In this document: positions 9,478 to 17,207 of the stretch, piece after piece
Layout of the letters: every line of letters starts with the position of its first letter
Numbering within the stretch: position 1 is the stretch's first letter
DNA from: Cybelea sp963824595
GTDB taxonomy: Bacteria; Vulcanimicrobiota; Vulcanimicrobiia; Vulcanimicrobiales; Vulcanimicrobiaceae
Reading direction: 5' to 3'
Length of the DNA: 64,000 nt
Assembly: GCA_963824595.1 (NCBI GenBank)
Contig: CAWGPY010000004.1
Location: 248,001-312,000, forward strand
The notes under the pieces: generated by a model
Seen by the model: the letters and a program-made list of their open reading frames with translations, nothing else
Databases searched by the model: none
What the model was told of the DNA's origin: nothing
Position numbers and translations under genes: made by a program

Positions 9478-10467
9478 GCGCATCGCGCCGGAGCGGTCCT
9501 CGAAGACCTCGCTCCAGTACCGCATCATCGTGAGGCCGTCCTCGTGACGCCCCAATAGGTCGGGCAACGGCGCGCCCTCGATGAGGTCGATCAGCAGCGT
9601 CGCGAAGTTGATGCCGGCCGCGGTCGTCAGCGCGAGCGTTCCGGAGAAGCGCGGGTTCATCTCGATGATGGAGAAGCCCCCGTCGGCCCGCAGCATGCCT
9701 TGGACGTTGGCGGGGCCGCGCAAGCCGCTGCGCTCCACCACGCTGCGGGCGATCCCTTCGATCGCGGCATGGCGATACGTGCGTCCTTTGACGGAGACGC
9801 CGGCTTTGATCGCGATGCGCTCGCGCGGCACGGCGGCGACGACGCGGCCGGGCTCGGCCGCGAAACAGTCGACCGTGAACTCGATGCCGTCCACGGCTTC
9901 TTGTACGATGAGGCCGTCGCGGCCGCGCGCGGCCTCGTGCAGCGAATGCGCGCTCTCGACGCGCGCCGTGCCGACGGACCCCGACCCGCGCCGCGGCTTG
10001 AGATACACGGGATACCGTTCGGGTTCGACGTCGGGCGTGTAGGGAACGGTCGCGGGGCCGGGGACGCCGATCTCCTCGAGGAACCGCGCGAAGTCGAGTT
10101 TGTCGCCGGTGCGCGTGAATATCTCCCGCGGCGGCACGAGCAGCCGGCAGCCGATGCTCTCGAAGAGCGCGCGTTCGTCGTCGAGCGGCAGAAACTCGCT
10201 CTCCACGATGAGCGGCACGAGCAGATCGATTTCAAACGAGCGCGCGGCCTCGAAGCAGCGGTGCGCGAAGTCGGGGGCGCTCGCCGCGGGCAGCGCGACG
10301 AACTCGTTGACGAATGCCCGCGTCGCGTTGAGCGGGCTCATGTCGCCGGCCGCGACGAACGTCACCCTGCCGTCGTCGCGCAGCGCCTTGATCAGCGACT
10401 GGGCCGTCACGGTGCCGGCCGCGGTGATCATGACGCGGCGGACCGGACGCGCCGCGCTACCGTGCAT
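9460..10467 (-). CDS. ATP-grasp (carbamoyl-phosphate-synthase-like) ligase
   Basis: A 335-residue protein with an N-terminal Rossmann-like preATP-grasp part (VMITAAGTVTAQSLIKALR) and an ATP-grasp fold: YLKPRRGSGSVGTARV is the phosphate loop region, and EMNPRFSGTLAL provides the metal-binding Glu and Asn. It belongs to the CarB-like group that joins a carboxylate to an amine or other nucleophile using ATP. I chose ATG 10467, which overlaps the small upstream gene by 11 bases; ATG 10431 directly before ITAAG is also possible. Members of this group often modify surface glycans or make dipeptide-like metabolites. The substrate cannot be read, and its place at the end of the minus-strand operon gives little more. 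Confidence 0.8.
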   Translation of the reverse strand: MHGSAARPVRRVMITAAGTVTAQSLIKALRDDGRVTFVAAGDMSPLNATRAFVNEFVALPAASAPDFAHRCFEAARSFEIDLLVPLIVESEFLPLDDERALFESIGCRLLVPPREIFTRTGDKLDFARFLEEIGVPGPATVPYTPDVEPERYPVYLKPRRGSGSVGTARVESAHSLHEAARGRDGLIVQEAVDGIEFTVDCFAAEPGRVVAAVPRERIAIKAGVSVKGRTYRHAAIEGIARSVVERSGLRGPANVQGMLRADGGFSIIEMNPRFSGTLALTTAAGINFATLLIDLIEGAPLPDLLGRHEDGLTMMRYWSEVFEDRSGAMRLGTAL

Positions 10468-10750
10468 CGTGCGGCATCCAGTGGTTCTTGAGGTCACCGC
10501 GCCCGATCGGCCCCGGATGCCGGAAGGCGAAGTAGCGACCGTCGGGGCCCACGTACACCGTCTCGTTCGTCATCGGATCCCGGCCGTAGAAGACCAGCGC
10601 GCCGGTCGTCCGATCGTAAACGGCGCGCCAGCGGTAGCCCGACGGCAGATGCGTGTAGTCGTAGTGCACGGCGGGCGTGCAGTCCGCGAGCGCCAGAATG
10701 CTCGCCAACCAGAGGGCGACGTTCGACGCTTTAGTAAGCTCGCACGTCAG
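10457..10750 (-). CDS. Small exported protein of unknown function (probable CTG start)
   Basis: A short protein with no family I recognise. Starting at the first canonical codon, TTG 10708, gives 83 residues that begin in the middle of a hydrophobic stretch. Extending upstream to CTG 10750 gives 97 residues with a basic N-region (TKASN) and a hydrophobic core VALWLASILALA followed by DC, which looks like a complete Sec or lipoprotein signal. That CTG overlaps the upstream TGA stop as CTGA, just as GTGA and ATGA overlaps occur throughout this window. The mature part is rich in Tyr, Gly and Pro (YDRTTGALVFYGRDP, YVGPDGRYFAFRHPG). Existence as a gene is likely from codon use and overlaps; the start is tentative. 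Confidence 0.55.
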   Translation of the reverse strand: MTCELTKASNVALWLASILALADCTPAVHYDYTHLPSGYRWRAVYDRTTGALVFYGRDPMTNETVYVGPDGRYFAFRHPGPIGRGDLKNHWMPHDAR

Positions 10751-11217
10751 TAGGATCGCACGTGGCGCAGGCCGGCCGCCTTGAAGGCCGCCGCGATCGT
10801 GTCGGCCGCGGTGCCGGCGTCGACGTAGAGCACCACGGCGCGGCCGTCGGCGATCGCGTCGTCGAAGTTGCCGACCTCGTCGTCGGGAATCGCAAACCCC
10901 GCGAGATACCGCGCCGACGGAGTGTCGCTGCCCGCGAACGAGCCGAGCGTCACTTGCCGGCCGCCGCCGAGTCCGGGAACTCCGGTGCCGCCGGCGTCGC
11001 CCATGATGCCGAGGCCCTTCGTCATGTCGTCGGCGAGCGAGTTGCCCTCCATGTCTTCGATGACGTCGACGAATTCGAGCTTCGTCGAATCGGCGTCGCG
11101 GGCCGTCGAGCTGACGACCTTCACCTTGCTCAGGTCGATCTGCTGCGCAGAGAGCGCGGACTCCAACGCCTTGGGATCCGAGTCCGGAAAAATGCCGACG
11201 ACTAAGCCTTCTGCCAC
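10747..11217 (-). CDS. Hypothetical protein, possible general-stress-like fold
   Basis: A 156-residue soluble protein. GTG 11217 is preferred because it has a purine-rich AGGGGA about seven bases upstream and gives a clean start (VAEGLVVGIFPDSD); upstream codons would overlap the preceding gene. There are two similar halves: VVGIFPDSDPKALESALSAQ near the N-terminus and VVLYVDAGTAADTIAAAFKAAG near the C-terminus, each strand-turn-helix in character, separated by a Gly-rich linker (GGTGVPGLGGG). This resembles proteins that alternate a short alpha/beta unit, such as YflT-like stress proteins, but I see no defining motif. It follows the aminotransferase gene by 10 bases in the same operon. Confidence 0.6.
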   Translation of the reverse strand: MAEGLVVGIFPDSDPKALESALSAQQIDLSKVKVVSSTARDADSTKLEFVDVIEDMEGNSLADDMTKGLGIMGDAGGTGVPGLGGGRQVTLGSFAGSDTPSARYLAGFAIPDDEVGNFDDAIADGRAVVLYVDAGTAADTIAAAFKAAGLRHVRSY

Positions 11218-11227
11218 GCGCGTTCCC

Positions 11228-12436
11228 CTAACCGTTATACAGTTGAATAGCGTGGGCAAGCCGTTCGACGCCCGTCTCGATATTCTTCTCCGTGGCGTTG
11301 GAAAAGTTCAAGCGCATCCCGTCGTGAACGTCGCGTCCCGGATAGAAGTTGACGCCGGGCACGAACACGACTTTCGACCGGGCCGAGATGCGCAGCAGCT
11401 CCGTGGTGTCGACGCCCGGAACGGTCGCCCAGAGGAACATTCCGCCGGCGGGCCGCGTGAACCGGACGCCGTCGGGCATCGCCGCCGCCAGCGCCTCGGC
11501 CATCACGTCGCGACGGCGCCGGTAGGTGGCTGCGATGTTGCGAACGTGGCCGTCGAACGCGCCGCCGTTGTTCGCGTACGCGTGAAAGACGTACTGCGCG
11601 AAGGTGCCGCTGTGCAGATCGGCGCCCTGTTTTGCGAGCACGATCTTCTCGCGAATTTCCTCGTCGGCGATGACGAGCCACGCGATGCGCATGCCGGGTG
11701 CCATGATCTTGCTGCCGGTTCCGGAGTAGATGATCGGCGCGGTCGTCTCTCGAGCGACCAGCGAAGGAAGATCGGCGCCCTCGAAGCGCAGCTCGCCGTA
11801 GGGATCGTCCTCGACGATGGGAAGGCCGAAGTGCTCGCAGATGCGCATAACGGTCTCACGGCGCGGTCCGGAGAGCGTGCGGCCCGTGGGGTTTTGAAAG
11901 TTCGGAACGAGATAGAGAAATTTCGGGAAGGGGTCGGCCAGAGCGAGCACGCGTTCGAGCGATTCGGGGATGAGGCCGTCGTCGTCGGTGTCGACGGTGA
12001 GGTAGCGCGCCTGGTACGCGTCGAACGCCTGGATCGCTCCGAGATACGACGGATCTTCCATCACGACGTGATCGCCGGGATCGAGGAAGATCTTACCGAC
12101 CAAGTCGAGACCCTGCTGCGATCCGTTGACGATCGTCACGCTCTCTGCGTCGAACGAGCGGCCGAAGCGGCGGGTGAGGCGCTCGGCGACCCACGCGCGC
12201 ATCTCGGGGATTCCTTCGGTGACGCTATACTGCAGCGCGGCCGGACCGTATCGTTCCATGACGTCGCGGGCGGCGTCGCCGATTGCCGCGGTCGGGAAGA
12301 GCTCGGGCGCGGGAAGGCCGCCGCCGAACGAAATGACGTCGGGCTGCTGCGTGACCTTGAGCATCTCCCGGATCGTCGAGGCCCGCAGGCGAGCGGTGCG
12401 CTCGGCGAACTTCGCGGACCGCGAGATGGTCGACAT
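11228..12436 (-). CDS. PLP-dependent aminotransferase, LysN/MocR-type class I
   Basis: A 402-residue fold-type I aminotransferase without the N-terminal GntR helix-turn-helix of MocR regulators, so it is an enzyme rather than a regulator. Marks are ISFGGGLPAPELFP near residue 35, LQYSVTEGIPEMR, NGSQQGLDL for cofactor phosphate binding, VPNFQNPTGRT, IVEDDPYGELRF with the ring-contacting Asp, and SGTGSKIMAPGMRIAW with the Schiff-base Lys. The closest functional relatives are 2-aminoadipate, kynurenine and branched-chain aminotransferases such as Thermus LysN. Which amino acid it uses is open. The following membrane-protein gene ends only 9 bases upstream, so it is co-transcribed with the sigma/anti-sigma genes. 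Confidence 0.88.
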   Translation of the reverse strand: MSTISRSAKFAERTARLRASTIREMLKVTQQPDVISFGGGLPAPELFPTAAIGDAARDVMERYGPAALQYSVTEGIPEMRAWVAERLTRRFGRSFDAESVTIVNGSQQGLDLVGKIFLDPGDHVVMEDPSYLGAIQAFDAYQARYLTVDTDDDGLIPESLERVLALADPFPKFLYLVPNFQNPTGRTLSGPRRETVMRICEHFGLPIVEDDPYGELRFEGADLPSLVARETTAPIIYSGTGSKIMAPGMRIAWLVIADEEIREKIVLAKQGADLHSGTFAQYVFHAYANNGGAFDGHVRNIAATYRRRRDVMAEALAAAMPDGVRFTRPAGGMFLWATVPGVDTTELLRISARSKVVFVPGVNFYPGRDVHDGMRLNFSNATEKNIETGVERLAHAIQLYNG

Positions 12437-12445
12437 ACCGGCCAG

Positions 12446-13288
12446 TTAGCCGGAGGCCACCGGGGGTCCGCTCACGGGTTCCCGCAAGTCGCGCGTCAAG
12501 GAATCGCCGGCGAACGAGAGGACGGTCGCGCCGAGGCCGATCAGCCCCACCAAAATCAGCACGAGCGTGCCGAGGACCGGCACGAGCTCCGCGGCCGTGA
12601 TCAGCGCGAGGCCCACCAGCAGGGCTACCAGCGGCGACGGGGTCGTCGAGGGGCTCACCAGCTCGCAGAGCCGCCGCCCGATCAGCAGCGCCAGCGCGGC
12701 CGTGCCCAGGAACACGCTGGCGAGGAGGAAGACGAACTCGAGCAGGATCAGCGGGATCAGCAGGATCGTGATGGCGAGGAGGATCGCCAGCGGGATCACC
12801 GCGACGCAGCCCAGCAGGCCGGCCCCCACGCAGAATCCCGGATGATTCTCGAGCCGGTCGAGCACCATTCGCGTGCGCAGGGGGAAGATCAGGAAGACCA
12901 GCAGGGCCAGCAGATTCCAGGAGAGCCGCCAGAGCAGGCGGTGGTCGGGAACGAACGGATTGTATCCGGCGTCGCTCGGCGCCCAGGGCACGACCGACTG
13001 CGTGAGCGTTCCGCCGACCTGCGTTACGCGCCCGGTGACGATGCCGCCGGGTCGCGGGTCGTAGTTGCCGCCGATGACGGTCACGTCGCCCTCGACGAGC
13101 CCGGCGTTGGTCGCGTCGCCGAAAACGACGGTCAGGTCGCCGTCCACCACCTGGCCCGGCTCGACCACGACCGATCCGAAGTAGGTGCCGCCGTGGAAGA
13201 CCGCCTGCGTCTCGGCCGGCGCGGGCGCGAAGAACAACACGGCCGCCGCGACGCCTCCGGCCAGCGCGAGCGCGAAGCGCGCCGTCAC
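12446..13288 (-). CDS. Membrane protein with bactofilin-like N-terminal repeats
   Basis: A 280-residue protein with an N-terminal signal-like helix (FALALAGGVAAAVLFF), then about 80 residues of short beta repeats (VVVEPGQVVDGDLTVVFGDA, VEGDVTVIGG, VTGRVTQVGG) of the polymer-forming or bactofilin kind, then four or five membrane helices (LLALLVFLIFPL and later). The pattern fits the family of integral membrane proteins with an extracytoplasmic beta-solenoid that often travel with ECF sigma factors. Its GTG start overlaps the anti-sigma stop (GTGA), so the sigma factor, anti-sigma factor and this protein form a unit; it may be a sensor or a regulated envelope component. The role is inference. 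Confidence 0.7.
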   Translation of the reverse strand: MTARFALALAGGVAAAVLFFAPAPAETQAVFHGGTYFGSVVVEPGQVVDGDLTVVFGDATNAGLVEGDVTVIGGNYDPRPGGIVTGRVTQVGGTLTQSVVPWAPSDAGYNPFVPDHRLLWRLSWNLLALLVFLIFPLRTRMVLDRLENHPGFCVGAGLLGCVAVIPLAILLAITILLIPLILLEFVFLLASVFLGTAALALLIGRRLCELVSPSTTPSPLVALLVGLALITAAELVPVLGTLVLILVGLIGLGATVLSFAGDSLTRDLREPVSGPPVASG

Positions 13289-13827
13289 GAGCGGGATCCC
13301 CGGCTGAGGTACGTCGCCAGCAGCGGGCGCATGCGGCGGTAGCCGAACAGCAGCGCGGCCAGCAGGAGCAGATCGAGCGTCAGAACGGCGGTGACCGCCG
13401 CCGCCACGACGGGCGCCGCGGGCGCCAGGGCGCGCGCGGCCTCGCCGAGGCCGGCGAGATTTCGGACTTGCGCCGCAAGCAGCGCCGCGCCGATTTGTGG
13501 CAGATGGTCCGCGCGCAGCGCGAAGAGCGCGGCCGCCGCCCAGGCCGCGGCGAGATAGAGAGCGAGCGGAATCAGCAGCTGGGGACGCCCCGGCGCGCGA
13601 GCCGGCGTCGCATGGGTCGCCGATACGACCGTCGCCGTGAAATCGCCGCCGACGGTGCCCGGCGGGCGCGCGGTGACGAGCAGGGCGTCGATGACTTTCA
13701 GCTCGGCGAGCAGCGATTCACAGGAGTGACACTCGCGCAGATGCGCGCCGACTTCGAGCGCGCGCCGGCGGCGCAGCGCCGACTCCAAATAGGCCGCGAG
13801 CAGCGGTTCACACGAGGAGCAGCGCAC
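13285..13827 (-). CDS. Zinc-finger anti-sigma factor
   Basis: A 180-residue protein starting at GTG 13827, with GGGAGG about six bases upstream and a 20-base overlap with the sigma gene. The N-terminal domain shows the ZAS zinc motif HLRECHSC (His-x3-Cys-x2-Cys) plus an upstream CSSC, which together bind zinc and clamp the partner sigma factor. Three hydrophobic segments follow (LLIPLALYLAAAWAAAALFAL and two near the C-terminus), so the factor is membrane anchored. The gene order sigma then anti-sigma is the usual ECF arrangement. The input signal is unknown; the bactofilin-like membrane protein encoded next may take part in sensing. Confidence 0.88.
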   Translation of the reverse strand: MRCSSCEPLLAAYLESALRRRRALEVGAHLRECHSCESLLAELKVIDALLVTARPPGTVGGDFTATVVSATHATPARAPGRPQLLIPLALYLAAAWAAAALFALRADHLPQIGAALLAAQVRNLAGLGEAARALAPAAPVVAAAVTAVLTLDLLLLAALLFGYRRMRPLLATYLSRGSRS

Positions 13828-14449
13828 GCGAGCCTCCCTTGGCGCCGGCGCCCTTGAGCGAGCCGACCGCACGCCGTTCGCGCTCGCGCATCTTCTTGGT
13901 GAGCGCGATCTTACCGCGGTGGATCAGCGTCTTCACGTTGCCGAGGGAGAGGCCCAGCGTGCTCGCGATCGTCTGATATTCCATGCTGTCGAAGTAACGC
14001 AGGGCCAACACCGTGCGCGTGCGCTCCGGCAGCTCGGCGAGCGCGGCTCGCAGCTCGCGCTCGGCCTCCTCGCGCAGCACGCCGCCCGCCGGATCGGCCT
14101 GCGGAGACGGGTCCGGCAGCGCGCTCTCGAGCGATTGGTCCTCGGGAAGCTCCGCAAGGTGCGGGGCGCGCAGCGACTTGGCCAAATAGGTGCGAATCAC
14201 GTTTCGGGCGATCTGATAGATCCAGGTCGAAAACTTCCCGAGCTGGGGATTGAACGTTCCGATATGCGCGTAGGCCCGCAGAAACGTCTCCTGCGAGAGG
14301 TCCGCGGTTTCGGACGGATTGCGTACCGTTGCGCCGATGAAGTTAGCGATGCCGCGTTTGTAGCGATCCACGAGCACGCCGAAGATCTCCCTTTCCCCGG
14401 AGCGCACCCGATGCACCAGAGCTTCGTCGCTCTGATCATGGAATGCCAT
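13808..14449 (-). CDS. ECF-type RNA polymerase sigma factor
   Basis: A 213-residue sigma-70 family factor of the extracytoplasmic-function class. Region 2 is seen in DRYKRGIANFIGATVRNPSETADLSQETFLRAYAHI and KFSTWIYQIARNVIRTYL (core binding and -10 melting). Region 4 is LPERTRTVLALRYFDSMEYQTIASTLGLSLGNVKTLIHRGK, a helix-turn-helix for -35 recognition. It is longer than many ECF factors because of an acidic linker (LPEDQSLESALPDPSPQADP) between the two regions. ATG 14449 is the natural start. It lies 30 bases downstream of rfbC, and its product is held by the anti-sigma factor encoded immediately downstream. Confidence 0.95.
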   Translation of the reverse strand: MAFHDQSDEALVHRVRSGEREIFGVLVDRYKRGIANFIGATVRNPSETADLSQETFLRAYAHIGTFNPQLGKFSTWIYQIARNVIRTYLAKSLRAPHLAELPEDQSLESALPDPSPQADPAGGVLREEAERELRAALAELPERTRTVLALRYFDSMEYQTIASTLGLSLGNVKTLIHRGKIALTKKMRERERRAVGSLKGAGAKGGSRALLLV

Positions 14450-14479
14450 CCCCTGTCGATTCGGTTCCTTTGGCGGCTC

Positions 14480-15025
14480 TTACCTCGGCTGCAGCCCGTT
14501 TGTTACGTGCAAGCGCGGCGCGTCCGCGTCGCGCCTCGAGAGCAGGGGCTGCCGGCCGGCGAGCGGCCAGTCGATCCCTAGATCCGCATCGTCCCACGCG
14601 ATCGCGACCTCGCAGCTCGGGTCGTACGGCGCGCTCTGCTTATAGGAAAAGACGGTCTCCTCTTCCAGGGCGAGGAAGCCGTGCAGGAAGCCCCGGGGCA
14701 CGTAGACCTGCCGGCCCTCCCCGGCCGTCAGCGTCGCTCCGAACCAGCCCCGAAAGGTGGGGCTGGCGGGCCGTGCGTCGACGATCACGTCGAAGGCGCT
14801 GCCGCGGAGAACGGTCACGAGCTTTGCCATCCGGGCGTCGCCGTGCAGGCCGCGCAAGACGCCGCGATGCGAGAGGGAAAGATTATCCTGAACGAAGGTT
14901 TCCTTAATACCGCATTCGCGATAACGGTCGGCGGAATACGTTGCTTTGAAGAATCCGCGCTCGTCGGTGAAGACGCGCGGCGTGAGCATCAACGCTTCGC
15001 CGAGAGGTAATTGCTCGATCTCCAT
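14480..15025 (-). CDS. rfbC: dTDP-4-dehydrorhamnose 3,5-epimerase
   Basis: A 181-residue cupin enzyme that epimerises C3 and C5 of dTDP-4-keto-6-deoxyglucose in dTDP-L-rhamnose synthesis. Family marks are TPRVFTDERGFFKATYS, the DNLSLSHRGVLRGLHGD segment with catalytic His61, VYVPRGFLHGFLAL, and SYKQSAPYDP with a conserved tyrosine. The length matches the family. It is the first gene of the minus-strand run and is divergent from the flippase gene, with only 15 bases between the starts. The next enzyme of the pathway, rfbD, lies on the opposite strand downstream of that flippase, while rfbA and rfbB are not in the window. Confidence 0.95.
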   Translation of the reverse strand: MEIEQLPLGEALMLTPRVFTDERGFFKATYSADRYRECGIKETFVQDNLSLSHRGVLRGLHGDARMAKLVTVLRGSAFDVIVDARPASPTFRGWFGATLTAGEGRQVYVPRGFLHGFLALEEETVFSYKQSAPYDPSCEVAIAWDDADLGIDWPLAGRQPLLSRRDADAPRLHVTNGLQPR

Positions 15026-15040
15026 GAGAACGAAGGTACC

Positions 15041-16351
15041 ATGAACGGCAGCATGAGTCCGCCCGGCACGCTCGTGCTGCGCCGCGGGCTCGAACGGCTT
15101 CGGGCGAGCGCGATGCTCAAGCAGAGCCTCCTCGTCTTCTCGGCCGGGATGGTCCTCAACCTATGCGGATTCATCGCGCATGCCGTCGCGAGCCGTCAGC
15201 TCGGCGTCACGGTCTACGGCGGCCTCTACGCGCTCATCAACGCCGCGCTCATCGCGGCCATTCCGGCGGCGTTCGTCGCGCCGGTCGTCGCGCAGCTGGC
15301 CGCCGAGTTTCGCGCGCTGCACGACGACGGCCACTTGCGCGGATTGACCGACGGCGTGTCGGCAGGCTTCGCCAAGCTGGGCGTCGTCTACGTCGTGCTC
15401 GCGGTCGCCGGCGCGGTTCCGTTCGCTCACTACCTGCACGTGCCGGTGTGGTCGGTGCCGTTCGTCGGACTGCTCGCGGGCATCGCGCTATTCGTCAGCG
15501 CGCTGCGGGCGGTGGCGCAGGGCACGCAAGATTTCATCGGCTATTCGGTTTCGAATTCGATCGAAGGCATCGCGAAGGTCGCCGGCATCGGCGTCCTCAT
15601 CGCCGTCGGCCTGAAGCTCGGCGGCGGCATGGCCGGTTTCTTGCTGGGTCCGCTCTGCGCGTTGTGCTATCTCGGGATTCGGCTGAAGCAACGGTATGCG
15701 AACTCGCAGCCGCGCGGCGTGCGCTACGATTGGCGACGCATCATGAACGCGGGCGCGGGGGCCGCGGCGGCGACGATCTCGCTGACGCTGATGGGATCGG
15801 CCGACGTCGTCTTGGTGAAGCACTACTTCGACGCGCACGCCGCCGGACTGTACGCCGCGGCCTCGCTGGGCGGAAAGACGCTGCTCTATCTCGTCGGTTT
15901 CGTGCCGACGGTGCTGTTGCCGCAGGCGGCGGACCGCCACGCGCGCGGCGCGGAAACGAAGGAAGTTCTCGTCGCGAGCATGCTGATGTTCGCGGCCCTG
16001 GCCGCCTGCGGACTGTTCGTCTTCCGGTACTTCGGCCTCACGGTGCTCCACGCGCTGGTGGGGCACGCGTTCGACGCGTCGGCCCCGCTGCTCGTCACCT
16101 ATGGCCTCGCGATGGTTCTGCTCGCATTGACCAACGCGCTGACGTCGTACGGCATCGCGACGCATCGCCTCGCCTTCACCGTGCCGCTGCTGATCAGCAC
16201 GCTCGGCACCCTCGCCGCCATCGTCGTCATCCATCCGAGCCTCGCGACGGTCGTCGAGATATTGGTCGCCGGCAACGCCGTCGCCGCGGCCGCGGTCGTC
16301 GTCTCGCTGATCGCGCAGCGGCACACGACGGGCCGCCGTTCGACCGTGTGA
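15041..16351 (+). CDS. Polysaccharide/oligosaccharide flippase (MOP superfamily)
   Basis: A 436-residue membrane protein with about twelve hydrophobic spans, as in Wzx-type flippases that move lipid-linked sugar units across the inner membrane. ATG 15041 is preferred because AAGG precedes it by about six bases and codons further upstream lie in the rfbC promoter region. A short cytoplasmic lead (MNGSMSPPGTLVLRRGLERLRASAMLKQ) precedes the first helix, where GMVLNLCGFIAHAVASRQLGV is typical of the family. Later signatures include LMGSADVVLVKHYFDAHAAGLYAAASLGGKTL. Its GTGTGA end is shared with rfbD, linking flipping to rhamnose supply. The substrate is inferred. Confidence 0.88.
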   Translation: MNGSMSPPGTLVLRRGLERLRASAMLKQSLLVFSAGMVLNLCGFIAHAVASRQLGVTVYGGLYALINAALIAAIPAAFVAPVVAQLAAEFRALHDDGHLRGLTDGVSAGFAKLGVVYVVLAVAGAVPFAHYLHVPVWSVPFVGLLAGIALFVSALRAVAQGTQDFIGYSVSNSIEGIAKVAGIGVLIAVGLKLGGGMAGFLLGPLCALCYLGIRLKQRYANSQPRGVRYDWRRIMNAGAGAAAATISLTLMGSADVVLVKHYFDAHAAGLYAAASLGGKTLLYLVGFVPTVLLPQAADRHARGAETKEVLVASMLMFAALAACGLFVFRYFGLTVLHALVGHAFDASAPLLVTYGLAMVLLALTNALTSYGIATHRLAFTVPLLISTLGTLAAIVVIHPSLATVVEILVAGNAVAAAAVVVSLIAQRHTTGRRSTV

Positions 16352-17199
16352 AGCGCGTCCTCCTGATCGGCGGTTCGGGTCAGCTCGGCACGGAGATTCT
16401 CAGGCGCTGGCACGACTGCGAGGTCGCGGCGCCGCCGCATCGGGAGCTCGACATCGCCGACCGCGCGGGCGTTCGCGCCGCGCTCGAGCGCGTTCGTCCC
16501 GACGCCGTGGTGAACTGCGCCGCGTTTGCCGACGTGGACCGCTGCGAGAGCGAGCCCGAGCACGCCTTCGAGGTCAACGCGCTCGCGGTCGCCGCGGCCG
16601 GTGCACTCGCGCGCGAGTTCGACGCGGCCTTCGTGACGATCAGCACCGACTACGTCTTCGACGGCGCCGCCGGCGCGCCGTACGCGGAGAGCGACGCGCC
16701 GCATCCGCTTTCCGTCTACGGCGCGTCGAAGCTCGCCGGCGAACTCTTGGTGGAACGGCTGCACTCGCGCGCCTTCGTGGTGCGCACGTGCGGGCTCTAC
16801 GGCGCGGCGGGCTCCGCGGCCCGGACGCCGTTCATCGAACGCGTGTTGACGCATCCGCCCGATGCCGAGCCGATGCGGGTGGTCGCCGACGTCGTCGCGT
16901 CGCCGACGTTCGCGGGGCATCTCGCGGACACGCTTCGACGGCTGATCGAGACCGAATCCTACGGGCTGTACCACGCGGTGGACGCCGGCGCGGTCAGCTG
17001 GTACGACTTCGCGTCCGAAGCGGCGCGGCAGGCGGAGCTAACGGTCGCGATCGAGCCGATCGCGGCCGCGCAGTGGAAGGCCCCGGCGGTGCGGCCGCGC
17101 TACTCGGCGCTGCGCAACGCGAACCTCGACGCCTTGGGCATCGCGATGCCGTCGTGGCGCGACGGAATTGCCGCCTACCTCGCGCTTCGCGTAAGATAG
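16348..17199 (+). CDS. rfbD: dTDP-4-dehydrorhamnose reductase
   Basis: A 283-residue short-chain dehydrogenase that makes the last step of dTDP-L-rhamnose synthesis by reducing the C4 keto group. It begins at GTG 16348 overlapping the flippase stop. The motifs are LIGGSGQLGTEI for NADPH binding, VVNCAAFADVDRCESE, STDYVFDGAAGAPYAE and the catalytic YGASK (Tyr-x3-Lys). The C-terminal RPRYSALRN matches the RmlD family end (RPxxSxLdn). Length is normal. Together with rfbC on the other strand it shows that rhamnose is a likely glycan component. The lysine-aminomutase genes that follow are metabolically unrelated. Confidence 0.95.
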   Translation: MKRVLLIGGSGQLGTEILRRWHDCEVAAPPHRELDIADRAGVRAALERVRPDAVVNCAAFADVDRCESEPEHAFEVNALAVAAAGALAREFDAAFVTISTDYVFDGAAGAPYAESDAPHPLSVYGASKLAGELLVERLHSRAFVVRTCGLYGAAGSAARTPFIERVLTHPPDAEPMRVVADVVASPTFAGHLADTLRRLIETESYGLYHAVDAGAVSWYDFASEAARQAELTVAIEPIAAAQWKAPAVRPRYSALRNANLDALGIAMPSWRDGIAAYLALRVR

Positions 17200-17207
17200 A
17201 CGGCACC

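Noticed and set aside
11218..11259. Longer start for the 156-residue hypothetical protein
   Set aside because: It would overlap the aminotransferase end and lacks the AGGGGA site that precedes GTG 11217.
10868..13342. An 824-codon plus-strand open frame across the minus-strand aminotransferase and bactofilin-like genes
   Set aside because: Its product is low-complexity Arg/Glu/Gln-rich and crosses three genes with clear family motifs.
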